From the NCBI GenBank assembly GCA_903642325.1, contig CAHJWM010000048.1, positions 1-35,671 on the forward strand: a DNA stretch of 35,671 bases. The letters run 5' to 3'. Source of the DNA: Myxococcales bacterium (GTDB lineage: Bacteria > Myxococcota_A > Polyangia > Polyangiales > Polyangiaceae). Made by a program: the position numbers and the translations under genes. The notes beneath the pieces were generated by a model, which searched no databases, had not been told where the DNA came from, and saw only the letters and a list, made by a program, of their open reading frames with translations. Shown here piece after piece: positions 1 to 6,147 of the stretch (positions are counted from its first letter, which is position 1; every line of letters begins with the position of its first letter).

Positions 1-103
1 CGACGTAATACTCGGCGGGCGGCGCTTCGCCCGCCTTGGTCTGTGCGCCGGCGTGACCGGCAATCAAAACGAACAGAGCGATCGCTTGGCCCTGGCGGCG
101 CAT
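1..103 (-). CDS. N-terminus of an exported protein, cut by window edge
   Basis: Reading leftward from an ATG at 103, the frame stays open to base 1 and gives about 34 residues. It starts with Arg-Arg, then has a hydrophobic stretch (AIALFVLIAG) and an AGA-Q type signal peptidase I site, followed by a charged and Pro-rich start of the mature protein. This looks like a normal Sec signal peptide. Only the signal peptide and about a dozen mature residues lie inside the window, so no function can be given. A second ATG at 107 opens a different frame that lacks a signal-peptide pattern, so 103 is preferred. The gene is divergent from the ATP synthase cluster. Confidence 0.55.
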   Translation of the reverse strand, partial: MRRQGQAIALFVLIAGHAGAQTKAGEAPPAEYYV

Positions 104-136
104 TCATGAACGGTAGCACGCACTTTGCCTCGCACA

Positions 137-166
137 TTGACCCCCGGCGGAGCGCCATGCTAAGCG
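137..166 (+). promoter_or_regulatory. Weak candidate promoter of the F0 cluster
   Basis: TTGACC at 137-142 is a good -35 hexamer. After 18 bp comes TAAGCG at 161-166, a poor -10. It lies between the divergent gene ending near 103 and the GTG start of atpZ at 196. The -35 is seen directly; its use as a promoter is inferred. Confidence 0.25.
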
Positions 167-195
167 ACCGCCGCTCTCCTTAGCGGGAAGCATTC

Positions 196-471
196 GTGCA
201 GCAAGACTGGAAAGGTGTCGGGCGTTACGGAACCGTCGGCTTGGAGCTGGCGGCCAGCGTCTTGTTTGGGCTGTGGTTTGGCCATTGGGCAGACAAGAGG
301 CTCGGGACGCACGGCATCTTCACTCTAGTCGGGCTCGCATATGGATTTGCCGCAGGGGCGCGCTTCGTCTGGAGAGCGCTCAAGAGCGCGAATCGCGACG
401 CAGAAGCCGAAGAGCTCAGATCACGAGAGGCGCGCAAGAACTTCAATGACCACGGCGACGGAGAGCACTGA
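196..471 (+). CDS. atpZ: AtpZ/AtpI-family small membrane protein
   Basis: A 91-residue protein with two predicted membrane helices, about residues 15-30 (GLELAASVLFGLWFG) and 40-60 (IFTLVGLAYGFAAGARFV), followed by a charged tail rich in Arg, Glu and Ala. This is the AtpZ architecture: a short two-helix protein encoded first in many F0 operons. The family is linked to cation handling or assembly of the c-ring, but the role is not firmly settled. The start is a GTG at 196, with weak Shine-Dalgarno character (agcggga upstream). The 3' end overlaps the next gene, atpI, by 26 bp, as expected for an operon. The hit rests on size, topology and position before atpI-atpB-atpE. Confidence 0.75.
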   Translation: MQQDWKGVGRYGTVGLELAASVLFGLWFGHWADKRLGTHGIFTLVGLAYGFAAGARFVWRALKSANRDAEAEELRSREARKNFNDHGDGEH

Positions 472-835
472 TCAAAACGGCATCGCGTCTGCGATCTGGT
501 CGGTTGCAATCATCGGCGCGTTGCTCACCGCCGGTGTCCCTTCATTGCTTGGTTCGTCGAGTCGGCTGAGCGTTGGCATGGGCGCTCTGCTCGCGCTCGG
601 CAACCTGTGGGCGATCTCGCGCACCGTGCGCGGCTTCCTGTACCCGGCGGGCCCGCGGGCGGCGTGGATCCCGCTGGCAGTGTTGAAGTTTGCCGTGATG
701 TTTTTAGGTGTTTTAGTTTTAGTGCGCGAGGGCTACGCGCAGCTCTTGCCTCTGGTCATCGGTTATGGCGCGCTGCCCGTGGGGATAACGATTTCGCAGC
801 TGAAATCGGTGCCTCCGGGCTCGGAAAAAGGTTAA
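446..835 (+). CDS. atpI: ATP synthase subunit I (AtpI-like)
   Basis: A 129-residue, four-helix membrane protein: after a polar N-terminus (MTTATESTDQNG) come helices near residues 15-35, 42-62, 72-92 and 97-115. It matches the ATP synthase I-chain family, which helps assemble the c-ring and sits just before subunit a in F0 operons. The ATG at 446 lies inside the end of atpZ. An upstream in-frame ATG at 341 would add a charged, shadow-like extension read through atpZ and is not used here. The stop at 833-835 is 1 bp before the atpB start, so translation is probably coupled. The family assignment relies on topology plus context, since AtpI proteins are poorly conserved. Confidence 0.75.
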   Translation: MTTATESTDQNGIASAIWSVAIIGALLTAGVPSLLGSSSRLSVGMGALLALGNLWAISRTVRGFLYPAGPRAAWIPLAVLKFAVMFLGVLVLVREGYAQLLPLVIGYGALPVGITISQLKSVPPGSEKG

Positions 836-836
836 A

Positions 837-1604
837 ATGCCCGAGCATACGACTTGGTTCACGCTCCTTCTGTCGTACATGCACGAAACCCTCGAGCAGA
901 ACGCACACGCGTTCGGCCACTCGGTGGTCAAGCACGAGGCGCCGAGCTGGCGAAGCTTCGAGCCCATCCTGGTCGCCTTGTTCGTCTCGCTGCTGGTGCT
1001 GGGCGTCGCGGCTCGGGTCCGCGGGCAGCTGTCGAACCCCGATGACGCGGTCGTCCCTGAAGACAGGCTCACCCTGCGCACGTTCATGGAGGCGTTCCTC
1101 GGCTACTTCTACGATCTCGCCAAGAGTGTGATGGATGCCGAGCGGGCCAAGAAGTACTTCCCCTTGATCGGGGCGGCCGCCATGTTCGTGTTCTTTTCCA
1201 ATATCCTGGCGCTGATCCCGGGCTTCCCGGTGGCGACCAGTAGCCTGAGCGTCACGCTCGGTTGCTCGATCGTGGTCTTCGTTTGCTTCAATGCCTATGG
1301 CCTGGCCGCCAACGGTTTTGGATACGTCGCCCATCTGGCCGGCCCGGCTTGGTACCTCGCGTGGTTGGTGTTTCCGATCGAGGTCATATCGTTGATCGTC
1401 CGGCCCATCACGCTGGCGGTGCGCTTGATGCTGAATATGGCCGTCGACCACCTGATTCTCGGCATCTTTCTCAGCCTCGTGGCTGTGCTGGTGCCGATCC
1501 CGATCATGCTCCTCGGCGTGCTGATCATCCTGATTCAGACCCTGGTCTTCACCCTACTGACCTGCATCTACATTGGGCTGGCGACCGAGCACGAAGCACA
1601 TTAA
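837..1604 (+). CDS. atpB: F0F1 ATP synthase subunit a
   Basis: 255 residues with five or six membrane helices, forming the stator part of the F0 ion channel. The essential half-channel arginine is visible as R196 in TLAVRLMLNM, matching the family motif around E. coli aR210. The usual Phe-Gly after Arg-Leu in that motif is Met-Leu here, while the Asn-Met that follows is kept. The C-terminal helix pair (VLIILIQTLVFTLLTCIYIGLA) is typical. The N-terminus carries His-rich residues (MHETLEQNAHAFGH), common in a subunits of this type. The ATG at 837 directly follows the atpI stop, and atpE follows after 64 bp. Confidence is high from the C-terminal half alone. Confidence 0.95.
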   Translation: MPEHTTWFTLLLSYMHETLEQNAHAFGHSVVKHEAPSWRSFEPILVALFVSLLVLGVAARVRGQLSNPDDAVVPEDRLTLRTFMEAFLGYFYDLAKSVMDAERAKKYFPLIGAAAMFVFFSNILALIPGFPVATSSLSVTLGCSIVVFVCFNAYGLAANGFGYVAHLAGPAWYLAWLVFPIEVISLIVRPITLAVRLMLNMAVDHLILGIFLSLVAVLVPIPIMLLGVLIILIQTLVFTLLTCIYIGLATEHEAH

Positions 1605-1653
1605 AGAGCCGTGAACTTTCCGCGAGGGCATCGCCCTCGCCGCTGGGATCACT

Positions 1654-1659
1654 AAGGAG
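1654..1659 (+). promoter_or_regulatory. Ribosome binding site of atpE that decides the start
   Basis: AAGGAG at 1654-1659 lies 9 bp before the ATG at 1669 but only 3 bp before the in-frame ATG at 1663. Normal spacing favours 1669. It is one of the strongest Shine-Dalgarno sequences in the window, which fits the high c-subunit demand of an 8-17 copy ring. Confidence 0.6.
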
Positions 1660-1668
1660 TCGATGATC

Positions 1669-1995
1669 ATGTCCAAGAAGAATGTGGCGCTGGCCACCGT
1701 TACGCTGACCACTCTGTTCTCGTCCAGTGCCTTCGCGCAGGACGCAGCCGCTGGCGCGGGCGGCGGCGCCCAAGCCGCGGCAGCTATCGGCGCCGGGATC
1801 GCCATCGGCCTAGCCGTGCTCGGTGGCACGCTTGGTCAGGGTCGCGCCGCGGCCGCTGCGCTCGAAGGCATCAGCCGCAACCCGGGAGCCGCGCCGCGCA
1901 TCCAGACGCCGATGATTCTCGGTCTGGCCTTGATGGAATCGCTGGTGCTGTTCGCCTTTGCGATCGCCTTCTTGCTCCAATCCAAAATCGGCTAA
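1669..1995 (+). CDS. atpE: F0F1 ATP synthase subunit c with signal peptide
   Basis: A 108-residue proteolipid of the rotary c-ring. Residues 1-24 ([11 protein letters not shown]... ending AFAQ) form a cleavable signal peptide, longer than the about 80-residue classic c subunit; signal-bearing c subunits are known in several bacteria. Helix 1 is Gly/Ala-rich ([15 protein letters not shown]), the polar loop is [15 protein letters not shown], and helix 2 carries the ion-binding carboxylate E90 in LMESLVLF. Q57 in helix 1 (TLGQG) corresponds to the glutamine found in sodium-binding and some proton-binding rings. The gene follows atpB and ends the cluster: atpF, atpH and the F1 genes do not follow. 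An alternative start is 1663. Confidence 0.93.
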   Translation: MSKKNVALATVTLTTLFSSSAFAQDAAAGAGGGAQAAAAIGAGIAIGLAVLGGTLGQGRAAAAALEGISRNPGAAPRIQTPMILGLALMESLVLFAFAIAFLLQSKIG

Positions 1996-2051
1996 AGCCC
2001 GCTCTTCGCGCGTCCTTCGCTCGTCGAGAGTCGAGGGCGCGCCGGGTGCGC

Positions 2052-3329
2052 TCAGCGAACGCGCACCAACGTGCCTGGGTCGTAATCCGTGGGCAAGGCG
2101 GCGCTCCATCCTGCAGGCAACTTGGGGCTCGTCCACGCGAACAGGCGCTGTGCGTCGAGCGGGGTCAGGTTGACACAGCCATGGCTGTGCTTGTTGCCGA
2201 AGGCTCGGTGCCAAAACGTACCGTGAAGCCCATAGCCGCGGTCGAAGTACATCACCCACGGCACGGCCTGAATCGCGTAGTTCTCGGCGGCGGATTCGTC
2301 GTCCAAATTGTCCATATTGCTCGTTTTGAGCTTCACCCAAAGCCGGTGGGAGCCGCTCGGCGTGGCCAGGACGCTGCCGTCCTTGCCGCGTCCGGTGGAC
2401 GCAAGGGTCGCAAAGACCGGCCGCTCGCCGACATAGGCGGTCAGCACCTGATTTGCGACGTCCACGTCCAACCAGCGTTCGCCGGGCCGCAGCTCGCTTG
2501 GCGGCTCGGTACGAGTCGGGGCGCGCACGTCGCGGTCACTGATCCAGGAGCGGTCGTCGTAGCGGAACCAGCGATGGCCCCGCATCGTGCGCTCTTCCAG
2601 CACGCGCAGCTCCTGAAAGGGCGCAAGCCCGAGCGCTCGGTCGCGCAGTTGGGTTGGCCCTCGCGAGCCGAACACTCGCGAGCCGATCACCCAAGCGACG
2701 TCCAGCTCACCAGTGAGCTCGCGCCCGTGGAAAGTGAACGGCACGACCGGGCTCAAGCTGCGCATGGGCACCCACAAGCCTTCGCTCGTCAGCCCGAGCT
2801 CAGTGCCCGCGCGGTTCGTTTGCACTTGGATGACGGCCACGCCAAAGCCCTTCAATAGCTGTGCGTCCGGAACGCCGTCTTCCGCCGTCTGCAGGTCGCG
2901 GTAGCCGAATGCGCCGTCGGGGCCGACGAAATGATAGCGATAGGGCAGCCCGTCGTGCGCGCGAATCAGCGCAGGCTCGCCGTCCGCGTCGGGCGGCGCG
3001 GACGACAGCTCCACGCCTTCCTCACACAGCCAAGCCAGGGGACCGATCAATAAATATCGCCCCGCGCAGCCTGGGCCCCGGCGCGCGGCAAATAGCGGCA
3101 AACGCGCGCCGCGCGCCACCGCGCCTCGGCGCTTCGCCACGCGACTCGGCCCCTGAAATAGCGGCTCTTCGGACCGTGTCACCTCCACGCTCTGCACCCA
3201 GGCCGGGATTGGCATGTCGCCGGGTGACGTCCACGCACTGGGCTCAGCCGACAGCGGCGCCGTCGCCAAGCACAAGAGTGCCCCTAACGCGCGGAAGTGG
3301 CCGGTCCGAGGGCGCGCGCGGGGGATCAC
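2052..3329 (-). CDS. L,D-transpeptidase (YkuD domain)
   Basis: A 425-residue exported enzyme. The GTG start at 3329 overlaps the FHA-gene stop as GTGA and gives a good signal peptide (RALGALLCLATAPLSA, cleavage before EPS). A GTG at 3359 is an alternative. Residues about 30-280 are a family-specific region including SH3-like stretches. Residues about 285-425 are a YkuD catalytic domain: WLDVDVANQVLTAYVG at its start, H369 in GLHGTFWH, and the catalytic H383-G-C385 in NKHSHGCVNLTP. The family forms 3-3 peptidoglycan cross-links or attaches proteins to diaminopimelate in the periplasm. It is the last gene of a leftward group after the HEAT-like lipoprotein and the FHA protein, and converges on atpE. 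Confidence 0.9.
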   Translation of the reverse strand: MIPRARPRTGHFRALGALLCLATAPLSAEPSAWTSPGDMPIPAWVQSVEVTRSEEPLFQGPSRVAKRRGAVARGARLPLFAARRGPGCAGRYLLIGPLAWLCEEGVELSSAPPDADGEPALIRAHDGLPYRYHFVGPDGAFGYRDLQTAEDGVPDAQLLKGFGVAVIQVQTNRAGTELGLTSEGLWVPMRSLSPVVPFTFHGRELTGELDVAWVIGSRVFGSRGPTQLRDRALGLAPFQELRVLEERTMRGHRWFRYDDRSWISDRDVRAPTRTEPPSELRPGERWLDVDVANQVLTAYVGERPVFATLASTGRGKDGSVLATPSGSHRLWVKLKTSNMDNLDDESAAENYAIQAVPWVMYFDRGYGLHGTFWHRAFGNKHSHGCVNLTPLDAQRLFAWTSPKLPAGWSAALPTDYDPGTLVRVR

Positions 3330-4165
3330 TGAAAAGAAAAGCGCAGCTCGTGATCGCACACCTTGAAGGTGTCGCCGTCACTGATCACTTTTCGCTGTAC
3401 CCGCTGGCCGTTGTACTCGACTCCGTTCGTGGAGCCCATGTCGACGATGTAATACTGCCCGGTCAAAAATTCGATCATCGCGTGCTGCCGCGACACGTTC
3501 GGATCCTTGATCGTGAGATCGCTGTTTTGCTTCCCGCGACCGATGATGAAGCGGTCCTTGGTGACCTGAAATACCTCCCCTTGATAAGTGATGCTCAACG
3601 TTCCACTCGGCCGGCTGGGTGCCGACGGCAGTAGAGCGGGCGGAGGCGGGGGGGCCGGTCTCAGCCCGACGGTGCCCGGCGGCGACGGGATGCTTCGCGA
3701 AGGGCCGAGAGACTGTTGCGGCACCACGGCTTTGCGCGTCGCCGTAGCAGCGAGCGGCGCTACGGTGGGCGGCGGACCGAGCACGCTCGACGTGCGTTTG
3801 GCGGGCCGACCCGCGGGGGGCGGCGGTGCGGGCGGCAGCGGGGCGGCACGCGAGGCTCCCGGAAGCAAAGGCAAAGAGGGCACAGCCACGGCGACGGGCG
3901 GCGCCAACAATGGGGGCGGCAAGGGCGTTTCCGAGGCGGGACTCGAAGTCGGCGCCTGAGCTGGCGCGACCAGCGGAGGCGGAATCGACTGATTGCCCCC
4001 CGCGCTCGCGCCGTAGCCACGCTGGCGCGCGTACTGCTTCATCGAGTCGTTGATCAGGTAATCCACCGAGCACTCGAGCTCGCGCGCCATCTGCTCGAAC
4101 TTCGACCAGAGCGCCTCACGGCACTGGAAAGTCCGCGTGGTTTTCTTGTTGGGATCCGAAGTCAT
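3326..4165 (-). CDS. Ribbon-helix-helix/FHA domain protein
   Basis: 279 residues in three parts. Residues about 10-50 (TFQCREALWSKFEQMAREL then SVDYLINDSMKQYARQRG) look like a short ribbon-helix-helix fold of the CopG/Arc kind. Residues 60-185 are a Pro/Ala/Ser linker with several poly-Pro runs. Residues 188-279 are a forkhead-associated domain with G209-R210, S225-R-Q-H228 and S245-T-N-G248, the residues that bind phosphothreonine. FHA domains read Ser/Thr kinase signals, which myxobacteria use heavily. The ATG at 4165 has AGGA about 9 bp upstream. The stop overlaps the L,D-transpeptidase start, so it probably belongs to one operon with the genes on both sides. The DNA-binding role is inferred, not shown. 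Confidence 0.82.
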   Translation of the reverse strand: MTSDPNKKTTRTFQCREALWSKFEQMARELECSVDYLINDSMKQYARQRGYGASAGGNQSIPPPLVAPAQAPTSSPASETPLPPPLLAPPVAVAVPSLPLLPGASRAAPLPPAPPPPAGRPAKRTSSVLGPPPTVAPLAATATRKAVVPQQSLGPSRSIPSPPGTVGLRPAPPPPPALLPSAPSRPSGTLSITYQGEVFQVTKDRFIIGRGKQNSDLTIKDPNVSRQHAMIEFLTGQYYIVDMGSTNGVEYNGQRVQRKVISDGDTFKVCDHELRFSFQ

Positions 4166-4229
4166 GCCATGAATCCTGCGTCAGCCGACCACTCGCGGTT
4201 CCGGCACGACCTGGGCGTAGCGCAGCACG

Positions 4230-5858
4230 TTACTTCGCTGCCCCTTTGGCGCGCTTCTGCATCGCGGGCTTGACGCAGTATTCCACGAAGTCGCCGACGG
4301 TCTTGATCTCTTTGGTTTCCTCGCTGCTGCCAGCTTGGACCGTGCACTTCCACTCGCATTCCTTGGCGTCAGCTTTGCATTTCGGCGTCGCGGTGTTGTC
4401 TTTTTCGAATGCAGCGATCTTCGGCAGGTCCGCCGGCGTGCCCGCTGAATAGTAATAGCTGAGCGCGGTGAGACGGGCGGGCAGGGAATTGCCGGTGGCG
4501 GCGTACTTTTGCGCCAACTCCGCCGGGCTCGGCGGCCCTTTCAAGTCCGCGAACAAGCCGCCGTAACTGAGCGGTTCAGTGATGGCCAAGCCCTCGGCCT
4601 GCCCGATCTTGCTCATGAACTCGGGGATCTGGCTGGCGTCGCTCATCTTGATCACGAGGCTCGCCGCAACCCAGCGAACCTTCCAGTTGTCGTTTTTGAA
4701 CAGCTCGTAGAGCTTGTCCACCACCATGGCGCGCGGAAACTCCCCGACGCGCGACAGTGCGATGTCACGCAAGCTATCGGGCGTGTTCGGGTCGCCCGCG
4801 ATGTTCAAGATGACCGCCGCTTGCGCGGCGTTGTTGCGGTCAAGATTGCCCTGTAAAGCGGCCATTGCGGCGGCGCGCCGCTTCTCGATCGCGTTTTTGT
4901 CCTGCACGAAGGCGAGCAAGTAGTCGACGACCGGCTTGCCGCCGATTTTCTTCATCGACCCGAACACCCGCAAGAGCTCCTCGTCCTGGTATTGAGCGAG
5001 CTGGGCCTTGAGCTGTTCCGGATTGGGGCTGAGCTTCGACTGTTTGTTTGCGGCTTCGACGCCCGGGCGTTTGGAGGCGACCCACGCGTCCGAGCTGACG
5101 CTCTTGGCTACGTCGACGAGTTTCTGACTGGCTCGTTGCTTCGTCTCCGGGTCCCCGAGCTCTGCCGTCAAGTCGGACATGCGGTCGAGCTTGTTGACCC
5201 CAGGCAGCATCAGATCGGGCAGACTGCGCACGCCTTCCGCTTTGAGCTCGCGGAGCACTTGCTCGACCCCGAACAGTTGCGAAGAATCATCCAAGCGGTC
5301 GGAAAAATCCGTCGCACACCAGGCCGCAAGCGAGGTCCGAACGCTCTTTTTCAGACTCTCGTCGGGCATCAACGCGCCGTCGTCATGCGTGAGAATCGCG
5401 AACGCCGCGTCCTTGTAAGGGACTGAATTGTCGGTTACTGCCGGTTGCCCCACGACCTGCACGGGGGCGGGCTTCGCCATCTCGGCTTGCAGTTTGGGGA
5501 CCAGGTTGCCGATGAGCGCGGCCCGTGCCGCGGGCGCCATTTGCGCCAAAGCGTCGACCAAGCCCTCTTGGTCGTCCGTGCCCTGGATGCCGATCCGACG
5601 ACCGCCGCGCGGCTTCATGCTGACAAGCGTCTCGGCCGCTTCGATACGCAGATCGATCGGGTACTTGTCGTGGGTCAGCACGGCGACCAGCTTGCGAGGG
5701 CCCTGCGCGGTGTTGGCCCAGCGATGAACATCGTCCTCGCTGGTTCGACAGCCCGCGGCAAGGCTCAGTATTGCTGCCACCGTGACCGCGGCGACCATTT
5801 GGCCCACCCTTGCCCCCATCACCGTGCGTCGTCGCTGCGTGCTGTCGTGGCCTGACAT
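4230..5858 (-). CDS. HEAT-repeat-like lipoprotein
   Basis: 542 residues with an N-terminal lipoprotein signal: hydrophobic MVAAVTVAAILSLAAGC with the lipobox ending at C37. The rest is mostly alpha-helical and contains repeated helix pairs of the HEAT/armadillo kind, such as PRAMVVDKLYELFKNDNW then VRWVAASLVIKMSDASQI. The C-terminal 60 residues hold four cysteines (around PKCKADAKECEWKC and VEYC) that could form disulfides. The start at 5858 is supported by AAAGGA close upstream; M14 at 5819 would give a shorter signal peptide. It leads a leftward group with the FHA and L,D-transpeptidase genes (64 bp gap to the former). No enzyme motif is visible, so it may be a scaffold anchored to a membrane. 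Function unknown. Confidence 0.75.
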   Translation of the reverse strand: MSGHDSTQRRRTVMGARVGQMVAAVTVAAILSLAAGCRTSEDDVHRWANTAQGPRKLVAVLTHDKYPIDLRIEAAETLVSMKPRGGRRIGIQGTDDQEGLVDALAQMAPAARAALIGNLVPKLQAEMAKPAPVQVVGQPAVTDNSVPYKDAAFAILTHDDGALMPDESLKKSVRTSLAAWCATDFSDRLDDSSQLFGVEQVLRELKAEGVRSLPDLMLPGVNKLDRMSDLTAELGDPETKQRASQKLVDVAKSVSSDAWVASKRPGVEAANKQSKLSPNPEQLKAQLAQYQDEELLRVFGSMKKIGGKPVVDYLLAFVQDKNAIEKRRAAAMAALQGNLDRNNAAQAAVILNIAGDPNTPDSLRDIALSRVGEFPRAMVVDKLYELFKNDNWKVRWVAASLVIKMSDASQIPEFMSKIGQAEGLAITEPLSYGGLFADLKGPPSPAELAQKYAATGNSLPARLTALSYYYSAGTPADLPKIAAFEKDNTATPKCKADAKECEWKCTVQAGSSEETKEIKTVGDFVEYCVKPAMQKRAKGAAK

Positions 5859-6147
5859 GTTTTCCTTTGGTCCTCTTGCCAGAAACTTGCGAAAACCCGG
5901 GGCGCGTTGCGACGTTGCGAAGCTCGGTCGCGGCGGCGGTGGTCAAACGGGCCCGCGCTGCCGCGCTCTTGTCCGATTCACCCTAAACCCGAGCAGTCGA
6001 TAGTACTGCCCGAGTGCACCCCGACTCAAGCGGCGGGCCAGCGCCAGAGAACGCAGTCCTTTCGGCGGCTTCCTCGGTCGAGGCTCGATCCGCGGTTCGC
6101 GTGCAACTTGCGCTCGTGGGTGGGCTGATGTAGGTAAACGTAATCAA
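5859..6147 (+). promoter_or_regulatory. Divergent intergenic region between lipoprotein gene and ftsK
   Basis: 289 bp with no credible gene. It must hold the promoters for the leftward HEAT lipoprotein and the rightward ftsK. TTGCGA occurs three times in the same direction, at 5887-5892, 5907-5912 and 5915-5920, the last two 8 bp apart. No convincing -35/-10 pair was found for either gene, and no terminator. Confidence 0.3.

Noticed and set aside
756-1451. A 231-codon leftward frame over atpI and atpB
   Set aside because: It is antisense to conserved ATP synthase genes and encodes a His/Arg/Gln-rich sequence without any domain.
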